From UBA1447 sp964612185 (GTDB taxonomy: Bacteria > Bacillota > Clostridia > Oscillospirales > Acutalibacteraceae): DNA of 64,000 bases. The stretch lies in contig CAZTCR010000006.1 of assembly GCA_964612185.1 (NCBI GenBank), forward strand, positions 33,175-97,174, read 5' to 3'. Below, one piece after another: positions 41,001 through 49,013 of the stretch. Each line of letters begins with the position of its first letter. The stretch's first letter is position 1. A model generated the notes under the pieces. That model made no database searches and was not told the origin of the DNA. It saw nothing but the letters and a program-made list of their open reading frames with translations. Made by a program: the position numbers and the translations under genes.

Positions 41001-42804
41001 GCAAATTTTCACCCAAACGGTTTGCCTGCTTAAAATCCATACGGGTCAGGGAAACACCGGCGTGATAAAGGGAAATATCCCTGGAGTTTCGCTCAATCAA
41101 TGGTCTGCCGGTTTTTTCCTCGTTTTGTGTATCATCTTCAATGATGCCCTTGTGCAAATCCGACATGACGGAAAACCCGGCGTGCGTGAGAGTGTCCTTC
41201 ATCCATTCGCTTTTGCCGTCGCGCGGGTAAGCGGGAATCTTCTGCTCAATATCCGAACTTTGGTGGCAGTGTTTGAGCCCCAAACGCAGCGCGTCGGCGC
41301 GGGAGGCATGGCCCCGGGAATGAATCAGTTCCGTGCCGTCCGGCGACACATGGCGGAACAGGCAGTCCAGCCCTAAAATCGATTTACCCCAGTAAACCCC
41401 GATGCAGCCGCCCTTTTTACAGATTTGTGAGAGCTGGTTCGGGTGCCCGAACACATCGCCGGGGCTGTAAACCGGCGTTATGGCGCCGAGCACATCGCGG
41501 TGGTAAAGTTGACCGTAAACAAGGTTGCGGACCAGACCTTCCGGCGAAGAGGTCATTTCATTGGGCTGATTATAGAAACAGTCCGCTTCCGCCCGGCCGG
41601 ATTTAAACATTTCTCTGATAATTTCCCGCTGTTCCGGGTAGATGGAGAAATACGGGTGCACATAATCAACCTCGGAGATAATCGCCTTGAAACCGGGATT
41701 TTCTTTGAGCTGATCAATCATGTTTTTCACAATATGAATGGCACCCAGCGCGTAAATTCGCTGTTCCTGGTGGTAGGTGGTGTCAAAATGGAAGTCCGAA
41801 AAAATATGCTCCGTGCCGTCAAAACCGTCATAGGCGATTGTTTTTGTTTCAAAAAGTCCTTTTGCCTTGACCTTGCCCGCTTCCTCAACGGTGATTTCCG
41901 CCCTGATTGCCCGCTCTTCGGCCGCGCCCGGCAGCGAAAGCCGAATATACGCGCATTCGCCGTTTTGCATGGCGGGTATTTCGAAGCTTTCCTGATATGC
42001 TTCGCACTTCAGGTCAACATTGCCCGGTGATGTGCTGCCGAAAGCGCCGACAAAAGCAGGGAATACCTGGCGGGGTTCTTCCTTGCTGCCGACAAACACA
42101 CCCGTTTTCATCGGATACGCCAGCCCCAGATTGCCGGATTTGGCAATCAGCGGGAAAATCGAGCAGTTGGACATGGAAAGGTCAATCGTGTCGCAGATGT
42201 ACCCGGTGCGGATTTTAAACATCAGCAGGTTCTTGCCTTTATGGAAGGTGACCGCGACCTGATGGCCGTAATCAATAATCCCCTTGACCCTGCCGTACGG
42301 TTTATTGTCAATCAGTTCGCCGTTTAAATACATCAGGCTGCCGGAGGTTTCATAGGAAATAATGGCATCATAAGCCTTTGCGCAGTCGATATAGGTTGCG
42401 GCATAATAAACGCAGTTGCGCTGCTCGGTGGCAAAAAGCGCGGTATCGCACGCGCTGTAATCGCCCGCGTCAAACCGCAGGCAGTCCCATTTGTTCACGC
42501 CCTGCTGCCATTCAAGCTGTTCCGGGCCGAAATAGTTGTTTTTGCATTTTAAGCCGAGGTACGGCACAACCGCCCCCTCGCCGCCTGAAGACGCCAGGTA
42601 ATCACAGTCCAAGACCTTGTGGCGTTCATACAGATACTCGGTTTCGAGCGCGCCGCCCGTTTCCAGCACAAAGGGACCAAGCACCATAAAATTATTCAGG
42701 CGCCGCTGCGGATTTTGATTTTCTTTGGTTTTTAGAAAATTTTCAAACTTTACCGACGCAAACTTACCTTTGATACCCGCTTGTATGGTGTCGTTGGAAA
42801 TCAT
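38026..42804 (-). CDS. Very large GH38 alpha-mannosidase-like protein
   Basis: A 1592-residue protein, well above the usual 900-1050 of bacterial GH38. Residues 1-330 are a beta-rich N-terminal region. The GH38 core follows: HFD at 339-341 for the zinc-binding HxD, GDVFGH with the candidate nucleophile Asp at 450, and QHHDSITGT at about 635-643. The mannosidase C-terminal beta-sandwich regions follow (about 750-1300), then about 300 residues of further beta domains. No signal peptide is visible, so it acts on imported glycans. GCGGGGGC supports ATG 42804; the ATG at 42828 lacks a ribosome site. The specificity is inferred from family only. Confidence 0.85.
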   Translation of the reverse strand: MISNDTIQAGIKGKFASVKFENFLKTKENQNPQRRLNNFMVLGPFVLETGGALETEYLYERHKVLDCDYLASSGGEGAVVPYLGLKCKNNYFGPEQLEWQQGVNKWDCLRFDAGDYSACDTALFATEQRNCVYYAATYIDCAKAYDAIISYETSGSLMYLNGELIDNKPYGRVKGIIDYGHQVAVTFHKGKNLLMFKIRTGYICDTIDLSMSNCSIFPLIAKSGNLGLAYPMKTGVFVGSKEEPRQVFPAFVGAFGSTSPGNVDLKCEAYQESFEIPAMQNGECAYIRLSLPGAAEERAIRAEITVEEAGKVKAKGLFETKTIAYDGFDGTEHIFSDFHFDTTYHQEQRIYALGAIHIVKNMIDQLKENPGFKAIISEVDYVHPYFSIYPEQREIIREMFKSGRAEADCFYNQPNEMTSSPEGLVRNLVYGQLYHRDVLGAITPVYSPGDVFGHPNQLSQICKKGGCIGVYWGKSILGLDCLFRHVSPDGTELIHSRGHASRADALRLGLKHCHQSSDIEQKIPAYPRDGKSEWMKDTLTHAGFSVMSDLHKGIIEDDTQNEEKTGRPLIERNSRDISLYHAGVSLTRMDFKQANRLGENLLITAEKFAAIACLYGAEYPEKALDKAWRQLLCGQHHDSITGTNNEISFVDLMIEYREAAELAADIVDRAVQFIASGVQLSQKHHPVFVFNPHTWDRTEPCEVYLPLNKGVACYMLADANGNEYPLQQCEEKACPDGLTKALFVPKVPAMGYSVFYLKEAKAKPQSSVADGVLENNFYKIKVDPALGGGIVSIYDKKAKREVLKNGEDGPANRVVILKEIHDRMETQHEFYTTGQKMLSSDYPATVTGVKGENFTKLVVKVKMGTVATIKQEITLFDGVKRIDLKTVVEDYQDNDDLFTVTFPLDIKGARPVFDDRFAPAVRCESDKKLDFQTHQYAMFSRCQVYAANQWLDYGPTVTLLLNGKGSVNIGMTEIIRSENDNLKNTGDRLLKALTKKAIPVTCYPDKARQPHSTQLIHFNEDLMNTDTRFVLSTAGVKNEYEKKLLAACKPALQKSFNDKLAANGVAVLYMIDSDNVLNKPVDTFLMKAKKIADLNAFVEDFAAKFETGRMAELKNIVAASPLKTADDYGTAVINTGNLACSVERGGLLNMMLFHTAEFYGNIGKTTGHGELIPEQKTHIFTYALYPHEGSYREAEVYRKALEFNDRLIGVTDVSPAEKHVLPESKSFVKSNPDFVVTAFKLKGYPLATMQGCYRDVFSRGLTIRGFEPHGVDGGAKLDFGFDITGAQSVNLLDEEGIAVKCTKNSLKVLVTPHSIETFTLMPAPPAEQIGAAALGAKKEDVEPTTVRSWEHDLGTMPMGYLAVAAVIGKKVKYIDDLTFEVEVSVANNRPDMPAKGVLDLTLPKGWSAGSKKFNYNIDAGGYKLFPVIITKPSQDAKGMLRLQYKDDGQLFEDVFEVGCFNPEVTIEITGSKIIATVINNTTETLSGELSLATPVETWSLNGHNPFAFADISPRTQKVVVKPDTRTDYVFDIENLPFDMYPAFYAVAKLMMNGRIYFAYARKKGERHNYWAHVFYNEIVQDGGSIKKLLEIN

Positions 42805-42973
42805 TTTACCGCCCCCGCTTACAATCATTTTTGTAAGTTTAATATATCACAAGTTGGCATTGTCTACAATAAAATAGTGACGGAATTTGAGTATTATTCG
42901 ATTGGATGACGACCGCAATATTTACTTGTATTCAAATTGGGCGTATAATGCAGAGGATGAAATCGGAGGTTGA

Positions 42974-43648
42974 ATGATGGACCGCTATGTCCGCAATATC
43001 GGGGCGATAAGTGCCCAAGAACAGCAGCAGCTCAGGCAATGCTCGGTTTGCATCGCCGGCTTGGGCGGTTTGGGCGGTTATATACTTGAATTTTCTGCAA
43101 GGCTTGGTATCGGTTGTGTTACCGGGATTGATTTTGACCGCTTTGAAGAATCCAACCTCAACCGCCAGCTTTTGTCAACACCCGGCAATATCGGCAGCGA
43201 AAAAGCAGCTGCCGCGGCAAAGCGGATGATGCTCGTGAATGATGAAGTTCACTTCACCGCCTGCACAGAAAAACTGTCCGCCGAAAACGCCGGCAAACTC
43301 CTTGCGGGGCACAACCTGGTATTTGACGCGCTGGACAGCGCCGAAAGCAGACTGATTTTGAGCAGCGCTTGTGCCGGTTTGAATATTCCGCTGGTGCACG
43401 GCGCGGTCAACGGTTGGCTGGCGCAAGCGGCCGTGATCTATCCGGGAGACGACACGCTGGAAAAACTTTATGCGGGTATCCCCGCGCGCAGCAGACCGCC
43501 CGCGGTGCTCCCTTTCACACCTGCCGCCGCGGCTTCATTGCAGGTATCCCTCGCGCTGAGGGTTTTGCTCCGCAGGGAAGTTCCGCCGCCCGGAATGCTT
43601 TATCTCTTGGATCTTTTGACAATGGAAATCGATCAAATGATTATCTAA
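42974..43648 (+). CDS. ThiF/MoeB/HesA-family adenylyltransferase
   Basis: A 224-residue E1-like enzyme with GLGGLGGYILEFSARLGIG (nucleotide-binding loop, about 29-47), DFDRFEESNLNRQLL (about 54-68) and FDALDSAESR (about 114-123). The zinc CxxC pairs and catalytic Cys of full MoeB are absent, as in short HesA/TcdA-like members. Such enzymes adenylylate the Gly-Gly end of MoaD or ThiS carriers, and the only such carrier here is the MoaD-like protein at 8080 (inference of partnership). CGGAGGT is 3 or 6 nt before two adjacent ATGs, so 42977 may be the true start. Confidence 0.85.
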   Translation: MMDRYVRNIGAISAQEQQQLRQCSVCIAGLGGLGGYILEFSARLGIGCVTGIDFDRFEESNLNRQLLSTPGNIGSEKAAAAAKRMMLVNDEVHFTACTEKLSAENAGKLLAGHNLVFDALDSAESRLILSSACAGLNIPLVHGAVNGWLAQAAVIYPGDDTLEKLYAGIPARSRPPAVLPFTPAAAASLQVSLALRVLLRREVPPPGMLYLLDLLTMEIDQMII

Positions 43649-43655
43649 ACGCTAT

Positions 43656-43696
43656 GTGACTTTGTCACGGAACACAAACGCAATACGCAGTATAAT
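43656..43696 (+). promoter_or_regulatory. trx promoter with Crp/Fnr-like palindrome
   Basis: GTGAC-TTT-GTCAC (43656-43668) is centred at 43662. A perfect TATAAT at 43691-43696 follows, with no -35 box at the correct distance. With a start near 43703 the palindrome centre is at about -41, the position of class II Crp/Fnr sites. Confidence 0.5.
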
Positions 43697-43732
43697 CAAT
43701 TCATAACAACCAATAAAAAGGAGGCTAATAAA

Positions 43733-44044
43733 ATGTCAGTTTTAACAATCACAGGCGCGAATTTTGAGGCGGAAGTCCTCAAGAGCGACAAACCGGTTCT
43801 CGTGGATTTTTGGGCACCTTGGTGCGGGCCGTGCAGAGCGGTGGGTCCTATTGTGGAAGAAGTGGCCGAAGAAGTTGCGGGCAAGGCAAAAGTGGGCAAA
43901 GTCAATGTGGACAACGAGCAGGATTTAGCCGTTAAGTTCGGCGTTATGTCCATCCCCACACTGATCGTTTTTGAAAACGGCAAAGTCAAGCAAACCGTTG
44001 TCGGCGGCAGACCCAAGCAGGCCATTTTGGATATGCTCAAGTAG
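43733..44044 (+). CDS. trxA: Thioredoxin
   Basis: A 103-residue thioredoxin with the active site FWAPWCGPCRA (Cys31 and Cys34 approximately), the cis-proline SIPTLIVF and the conserved C-terminal GG region (VVGGRPKQ). It is a cytoplasmic dithiol reductant. AAGGAGG precedes ATG 43733. No thioredoxin reductase is adjacent. Its promoter region carries a Crp/Fnr-like palindrome and the next gene is such a regulator. Confidence 0.95.
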   Translation: MSVLTITGANFEAEVLKSDKPVLVDFWAPWCGPCRAVGPIVEEVAEEVAGKAKVGKVNVDNEQDLAVKFGVMSIPTLIVFENGKVKQTVVGGRPKQAILDMLK

Positions 44045-44074
44045 CTTCCTTAACCGATAAACAATCTTCAAGGT

Positions 44075-44102
44075 TTGCAAAATCGAATATCGGGTGTATA
44101 AT
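44075..44102 (+). promoter_or_regulatory. Promoter of the Crp/Fnr gene at 44156
   Basis: TTGCAA (44075-44080) and perfect TATAAT (44097-44102) with a 16-nt spacer. The predicted start (about 44109) falls inside the hairpin at 44105. Confidence 0.6.
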
Positions 44103-44104
44103 GA

Positions 44105-44144
44105 GTTCAGGCTTCGCTTCTTGCAGAGCCTGAACTTTCTTTTT
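44105..44144 (+). terminator. Terminator-like hairpin between trxA and the Crp/Fnr gene
   Basis: GTTCAGGCT and AGCCTGAAC form a perfect 9-bp stem followed by TTTCTTTTT, then directly the ribosome site of the next gene. It would end trxA transcripts, while transcripts from the internal promoter lose the first bases of the stem. Confidence 0.75.
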
Positions 44145-44155
44145 GCGGAGTTGAA

Positions 44156-44830
44156 ATGATGGATAATGAAAATAGCCTGTTCATGCGTGAGATTCTCCCC
44201 TTTTGGAACAAAATCGACGCCGCGCAGCAAAGAGTGCTGGAAGAGTCGGTTGTTCACAAAACTTTTGCCCAAGGCGAAAGCCTGCACAGTGGGGACGAAG
44301 ACTGCTCGGGCCTTATCGTCATTAAAAAAGGAAGGATACGCGTCTTTATCCTTTCGGAAGCAGGCAAAGAAATCACGCTTTACCGGCTGTTCGAGCGGGA
44401 CATCTGCATCTTCTCCGCCTCCTGTATGATCCGGAACATTAATTTTGAAGTTTTTGTTACGGCTGAAACGGATACCGAAGCGCTGCTGATCCCCACTTTT
44501 GTTTTTGAGCAACTTTCAAAAACCGCCCTCGCGGTGGCCGATTATACCAACCAGCTGATGGCTTCCCGTTTTTCGGATGTAATGTGGGTGATGGAGCAGG
44601 TTTTATTCATGAGTTTTGACAAGCGGCTGGCTGTCTTTTTGCTGGAACAGGCAAACATTGAGGGCACGGACACGCTGGAAATTACGCAGGAAACTATCGC
44701 CAAACACATGGGCTCCGCGCGTGAAGTGGTGACAAGGATGCTGAAATATTTTAATGACGAAGGCATTGTCGAGTTGTTCCGCGGCGGGCTGAAAATAGCG
44801 GACCGTAAGAAACTCATCAGCCTGACCTGA
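44156..44830 (+). CDS. Crp/Fnr-family transcriptional regulator
   Basis: A 224-residue regulator with an N-terminal cyclic-nucleotide-binding-like beta-roll (about 20-130), a long dimer helix, and a C-terminal winged helix with LEITQETIAKHMGSAREVVTRMLKYFNDEGIV (about 176-207), typical of the Fnr/FixK group. No N-terminal Cys cluster for an Fnr-type Fe-S centre is visible. The effector is unknown. A second ATG at 44159 is possible. It converges on another Crp-family gene with only 2 nt between stops. Confidence 0.92.
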   Translation: MMDNENSLFMREILPFWNKIDAAQQRVLEESVVHKTFAQGESLHSGDEDCSGLIVIKKGRIRVFILSEAGKEITLYRLFERDICIFSASCMIRNINFEVFVTAETDTEALLIPTFVFEQLSKTALAVADYTNQLMASRFSDVMWVMEQVLFMSFDKRLAVFLLEQANIEGTDTLEITQETIAKHMGSAREVVTRMLKYFNDEGIVELFRGGLKIADRKKLISLT

Positions 44831-44832
44831 GT

Positions 44833-45486
44833 TTACAGCTTAACCCGGAAGGTGTTTTTGTCGTACGACACAGCACCTTCCGTTTTCATCTTCCCGAGTT
44901 CCCGGAGCATCGCGCTCCTGTCCATGCACAGGTAATCAGCAAGTTCTCTTTTATTGAATGGAATTGTAAAGGTATAGGAACCGTTCTTATCCGCCTGTTC
45001 ATACAAAAAAGCCTCCAGCCGCCCCCGGATGGTCTTATGGCTGAGGTAGGACATCTGCTCGTTGAGCATCGCGCTTTTCTTCGCGATGTTTTTCATTAGG
45101 TTGAGAATCAACGTCTGATGAAACGCGCAGGCGGATTTGCAGGTGTTAAGGATATATTTGAGTTCAAACAGCACCACCATCGTTTCCTGCGCTGCGACGA
45201 CAGAGACAGGCACGGTAGCGATGTCCATCCCGGCATAGGTTTCGCCGAACATATCCCCCGCCCCGAGTTTTTTAAGAATCAACCGGTCTCCCTGTATATT
45301 TTCTTTGATTACCTGCGCCCCGCCGGAGATAACAATGCCCACGGCAGGTTTGGATTCCCCCGCTAAAAAAATAAATTCATCTTTTTGGTAGGTCTTTGTT
45401 GTGCTGTTGAGGCATTTGAGCATTGAGATGATTTCGTCCTCTGTCATATTGCGAAACAAGTCGGTCTTTTTCAGGATGTTAATCAT
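44833..45486 (-). CDS. Crp/Fnr-family regulator, HcpR-like
   Basis: A 217-residue Crp-family protein with a sensor beta-roll (about 15-125) and a DNA-binding domain containing FNKRELADYLCMDRSAMLRELGKMKTEGAV (about 178-207). That recognition helix (DRSAM-RELGKM) matches what I know of clostridial regulators found with hydroxylamine reductase, hence HcpR-like by inference. It is divergent from the ferredoxin-cupin-hcp series, and a perfect inverted repeat (45522-45535) lies in the shared upstream region. Confidence 0.9.
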   Translation of the reverse strand: MINILKKTDLFRNMTEDEIISMLKCLNSTTKTYQKDEFIFLAGESKPAVGIVISGGAQVIKENIQGDRLILKKLGAGDMFGETYAGMDIATVPVSVVAAQETMVVLFELKYILNTCKSACAFHQTLILNLMKNIAKKSAMLNEQMSYLSHKTIRGRLEAFLYEQADKNGSYTFTIPFNKRELADYLCMDRSAMLRELGKMKTEGAVSYDKNTFRVKL

Positions 45487-45521
45487 ATTTTTCCGGCTTT
45501 CGTAAAAACTTTATTAAAACA

Positions 45522-45535
45522 GTTGCAACTGCAAC
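45522..45535. promoter_or_regulatory. Inverted repeat GTTGCA-AC-TGCAAC, candidate operator
   Basis: A perfect 6-bp inverted repeat with a 2-nt spacer between the divergent HcpR-like regulator and the ferredoxin gene. A TATATT at 45553-45558 lies about 30 nt downstream, placing the repeat near -37 to -41 of a plus-strand start. Confidence 0.5.
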
Positions 45536-45622
45536 ACTTTTTATGACAAAAGTATATTACACTTAAGCCGTGATGTAAATACATTGCACGAATTTTTACA
45601 AGAAACCGAAGGAGTGGGAATA

Positions 45623-46324
45623 ATGGTAAGAAAAATCATCAAGATTGACGAAGAAAAATGCAACGGCTGCGGCGCCTGCGCCACCGCCTGCCATGAGGAC
45701 GCTATCGCGATGGTAAACGGCAAGGCAAAGCTGATAAAAGACGACTACTGTGACGGTTTGGGCAACTGCCTGCCTGCCTGCCCGACCGGGGCAATCACTT
45801 TTGAGGAGCGGGAAGCCGCCGCCTATGATGAGGATGCTGTCAAAGCAAGGCAACAGGCAAAGCAGCCCACCGCTCCGCCTTGCGGCTGCCCGGGTACGGC
45901 ATCCAAATCGCTCGACAGAAACGCTGCCTGCGCGGCATCTGCCCCGCCGGTATCCTCGGACAGCCAATTGATGCAGTGGCCGGTGCAAATCAAGCTCGTA
46001 CCAATCAATGCGCCGTATTTTGCCAACGCGAACCTTTTAATTGCCGCGGACTGCACCGCCTTTGCTTACGGCGATTTTCACAACCGCTTTATCAAGAACC
46101 ACATTACGCTCATCGGCTGTCCAAAGCTGGACGAAGGCGATTATACCGAAAAGCTGACGGCCATCCTGACAAACAATATGATTAAGAGTGTTACTGTGGT
46201 GCGTATGGAAGTCCCCTGCTGCGGCGGAATTGAACACGCCGTTATCAACGCCCTGCGCAATTCCGGCAAAATGATTCCCTGGCAAACCGTTACCATTTCA
46301 ACCGACGGAAAAATTTTAGAATAA
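45623..46324 (+). CDS. Ferredoxin-domain iron-sulfur protein
   Basis: A 233-residue protein. The N-terminus is a 2[4Fe-4S]-type domain: CNGCGACATAC (CX2CX2CX3C, residues 13-23) then CDGLGNCLPACP, a variant second motif with one Cys fewer than usual. A Cys-rich linker (PPCGCPG, NAAC) leads to a domain of about 110 residues with AADCTAFAY, LIGCPKLD and MEVPCCGGIEHA, as in clostridial proteins found next to hcp. It probably passes electrons to Hcp. GGAG 9 nt before ATG 45623 gives the start; an ATG at 45584 lacks one. Confidence 0.9.
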   Translation: MVRKIIKIDEEKCNGCGACATACHEDAIAMVNGKAKLIKDDYCDGLGNCLPACPTGAITFEEREAAAYDEDAVKARQQAKQPTAPPCGCPGTASKSLDRNAACAASAPPVSSDSQLMQWPVQIKLVPINAPYFANANLLIAADCTAFAYGDFHNRFIKNHITLIGCPKLDEGDYTEKLTAILTNNMIKSVTVVRMEVPCCGGIEHAVINALRNSGKMIPWQTVTISTDGKILE

Positions 46325-46341
46325 AAAAGGAGTGACTCGGT

Positions 46342-46683
46342 ATGGAAAATATCTTCATTAAAAATCTGGATCATGCAACCATTCTGCCTTTCGCGGACCA
46401 GGTCGGGTATCAAAAAGGGCAAATCGTCAGCAAAACATTGGCGCAAAACAAAGCAATCAGCATGACCTTGTTCGCCTTTGATAAAGGGGAAGAGATCAGC
46501 AGCCACGAATCCGACGGCGATGCGATGGTTGTCGCGCTCGACGGCACCGGAAAGGTGACCATTGACGGCAAGGATTTCGTCCTCAATGCCGGGGAAACCA
46601 TTGTGATGCCGGCCAAAAAGCCGCATGCGGTTTTTGCCGCCGAACAGTTTAAAATGTTTTTAATTGTTGTATTCCCGCAGTAA
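46342..46683 (+). CDS. Cupin-domain protein
   Basis: A 113-residue single cupin. Motif 1 is modified (ISSHESDGDAMVVALDGTGKV, about 53-73) and motif 2 is AGETIVMPAKKPHAV (about 85-99). Metal-binding His and Glu residues (H55, E56 and H97 approximately) are present. Small cupins of this kind commonly accompany hcp in Clostridia; the role is unknown. It is 17 nt after the ferredoxin gene and 45 nt before hcp. Confidence 0.9.
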   Translation: MENIFIKNLDHATILPFADQVGYQKGQIVSKTLAQNKAISMTLFAFDKGEEISSHESDGDAMVVALDGTGKVTIDGKDFVLNAGETIVMPAKKPHAVFAAEQFKMFLIVVFPQ

Positions 46684-46728
46684 ATCTGTATAATATGAAG
46701 TACATGAAAATGAACGGAGGAAAAACCA

Positions 46729-48315
46729 ATGGGTGACATGTTTTGTTTCCAATGCGAACAAACCGCTCTCGGTAAAGGGTGCGAGGGCAAACAAGGTGTA
46801 TGCGGCAAAAAGGCGGACACCGCCGTACTGCTCGACGAGCTGACCGGTACGCTTATCTCGCTTGCGCAGGCGGTCAAGGAGGGGGAGAACACCCCCGAAA
46901 CAGACCGGATAATCGTTGAAGGGCTTTTTACCGCCATTACCAATGTGGCTTTTGACAATGAGGTTGTTACAGAAAAAATCGCCACAGCAAAAGAAGCGGT
47001 TGCGCGCCTCGCCCCCAAATGCTGCGCCTGCGAGTGCTGCTGCGATTCCGGCAGTTATATGATGAACGACCTTTGGACCGCCGACGAGGACATCCGCTCC
47101 CTCAAAACCCTCATTCTGCTCGGTCTGCGCGGCATGGGTGCTTACGCGTACCACGCGCTGGTACTGGGCTATACAGATGATGAGGTCAACGCTTTTTTCT
47201 ACAAGGGCTTGCGGGCTGTCGGTTCGGACATGGGCGCGGATGAACTGCTGCCGCTTGTTTTGGAAACGGGCACGGTGAACCTGAAATGTATGGCCATGCT
47301 TGACAAAGCCAACACCGAAACTTACGGCACACCGGTGCCGACCACCGTACCGCTGAAGATTGAAAAAGGTCCCTTTATCGTTGTCACCGGGCACGACCTG
47401 CTGGACTTGCAGCTGCTGCTTGAGCAAACAAAAGACAAAGGCATCAACATTTATACCCATGGCGAAATGCTGCCGGCGCACGCGTATCCGAAACTGAAAG
47501 CTTACAGCCACCTCAAAGGCAACTTCGGCACCGCCTGGCAAAACCAGCAGAAGGAATTTGACGCCATCCCCGCGCCGGTGCTTTACACCACCAACTGTTT
47601 GATGCCCGTGAAGCCGAGTTACTATGACCGTGTGTTCACCACGGAAGTGGTCTGCTACCCGGAAATGGTTCACATCGGCAAAGATAAGGACTTTGCCCCC
47701 GTCATCGCCAAAGCGCTTGAACTCGGCGGATACGCGGAAGACCGCGAGATGCAGGGCATCAACGGCGGTAAAGAAGTCACCACAGGCTTCGGCCACGGTA
47801 CGGTGCTGTCTGTTGCGGACAAAGTTGTCGACGCGGTGAAGGCCGGCGCTATCAGCCGTTTCTTCCTCGTCGGCGGGTGCGACGGCGCGAAGCCGGGCCG
47901 CAATTACTACACAGACTTTGTCAAACAAACCCCGGCGGACTCGGTCATACTCACCCTGGCATGCGGCAAATACCGGTTTAACGATTTAGACCTTGGTACC
48001 ATCGGCGGCCTTCCCCGCATCATGGATATGGGGCAGTGCAACGATTCCTACAGCGCCATTCAGGTAGCGGTCGCCCTTGCGGGTGCGTTCGAATGCGGGG
48101 TCAACGAACTGCCGCTGTCAATCGTTCTTTCCTGGTATGAACAAAAAGCCGTCTGTGTACTGCTCAGCCTTTTATCACTGGGGATTAAGAACATCCGCTT
48201 AGGCCCGACACTCCCCGCCTTTGTTTCCCCGAATGTGCTGAAGATCCTTGTCGACAACTTCGCCATCAAACCCATTACCACACCGGAAGAGGACTTGAAA
48301 GCCATTTTAGGTTAA
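46729..48315 (+). CDS. hcp: Hydroxylamine reductase / hybrid-cluster protein
   Basis: A 528-residue Hcp. The N-terminal Fe-S ligands are C6, C9, C18 and C25 (CX2CX8CX6C), the spacing of the anaerobe class I type with a [4Fe-4S] cluster. Hybrid-cluster ligands are in the second half (TTNCLMP, LVGGCDGAKPGRNYY, LACGKYRFN, GQCNDSYSA). It reduces NO or hydroxylamine and protects against nitrosative stress. A TATAAT at 46689 gives it a possible own promoter within the ferredoxin-cupin unit. A hairpin follows the stop. Confidence 0.95.
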   Translation: MGDMFCFQCEQTALGKGCEGKQGVCGKKADTAVLLDELTGTLISLAQAVKEGENTPETDRIIVEGLFTAITNVAFDNEVVTEKIATAKEAVARLAPKCCACECCCDSGSYMMNDLWTADEDIRSLKTLILLGLRGMGAYAYHALVLGYTDDEVNAFFYKGLRAVGSDMGADELLPLVLETGTVNLKCMAMLDKANTETYGTPVPTTVPLKIEKGPFIVVTGHDLLDLQLLLEQTKDKGINIYTHGEMLPAHAYPKLKAYSHLKGNFGTAWQNQQKEFDAIPAPVLYTTNCLMPVKPSYYDRVFTTEVVCYPEMVHIGKDKDFAPVIAKALELGGYAEDREMQGINGGKEVTTGFGHGTVLSVADKVVDAVKAGAISRFFLVGGCDGAKPGRNYYTDFVKQTPADSVILTLACGKYRFNDLDLGTIGGLPRIMDMGQCNDSYSAIQVAVALAGAFECGVNELPLSIVLSWYEQKAVCVLLSLLSLGIKNIRLGPTLPAFVSPNVLKILVDNFAIKPITTPEEDLKAILG

Positions 48316-48327
48316 GCAGTTGTTATC

Positions 48328-48365
48328 GCCCGCCGTTGATGAAAATTGACGGCGGGCATTTATTA
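48328..48365 (+). terminator. Terminator after hcp
   Basis: GCCCGCCGT and ACGGCGGGC form a perfect 9-bp stem with a 12-nt loop, followed by ATTTATTATT. Confidence 0.65.
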
Positions 48366-48434
48366 TTAAAATTCAACTGGAAAATTTTATGCTTATGTTG
48401 TATAATGGGGCAAACAACCGAATGGAGAGATTTT

Positions 48435-48941
48435 ATGCCGAACAACGAACTGACCATTCTCAAGGATGCCATCATCGCGGAGATGAAAGCCATGGAATTC
48501 TACAAACTCGCTGCGGACAAAGGCGAAGACCCGGAAGTGAAAGCCGCTTTCACCGATTTAGCGGCGGAAGAAGAACTCCACATGACCTGGCTCAAGGAGA
48601 TTTACGAAAAGATTGCCAACCCGGATAAAAAAGCCGGTGAATATGCGTTTGAAACCTTTTTCAAGACCGATGCTAAAAAAGACCCCGTTGTGCTCAAGTT
48701 TTCCAAAAAAGTTTTGTCCTCGGCCACCATCTCCGTCGCGGTGTACGGCATCGCGGTGAATATGGAAAAGAACGCGGTTGATTTTTATCAAAAGGCCGCC
48801 GCGCAAACAGCCGACCCGCGGCTGCAGCTCTTGTTTGACGCCCTGGCGGATTGGGAAACGGGGCATGCGGAGCAGTTCAGCGCCGGTTACGAGACCTTGA
48901 TGAACGACTGGTGGGATGACCAGGGCTTTTCGCCCTATTGA
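48435..48941 (+). CDS. Ferritin-like / rubrerythrin-type diiron protein
   Basis: A 168-residue four-helix diiron protein. Ligand helices show AEMKAMEFYKLAAD, AAEEELHMTWLKEIYE, NMEKNAVDFYQKAA and ADWETGHAEQF, which give the ExxxExxH-type pattern. It lacks a rubredoxin domain, and the next gene supplies a rubredoxin-like protein, so the pair may act together in peroxide or NO detoxification (inference). GGAGAG precedes ATG 48435; the frame is open back to 48336 without a better start. Confidence 0.9.
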   Translation: MPNNELTILKDAIIAEMKAMEFYKLAADKGEDPEVKAAFTDLAAEEELHMTWLKEIYEKIANPDKKAGEYAFETFFKTDAKKDPVVLKFSKKVLSSATISVAVYGIAVNMEKNAVDFYQKAAAQTADPRLQLLFDALADWETGHAEQFSAGYETLMNDWWDDQGFSPY

Positions 48942-49013
48942 CCGGCAGCAATTATGGTTGAAAGTATCGTTGATACTTTGAATAAATATTAAACAGAAAA
49001 AGGAGAGAGTATT

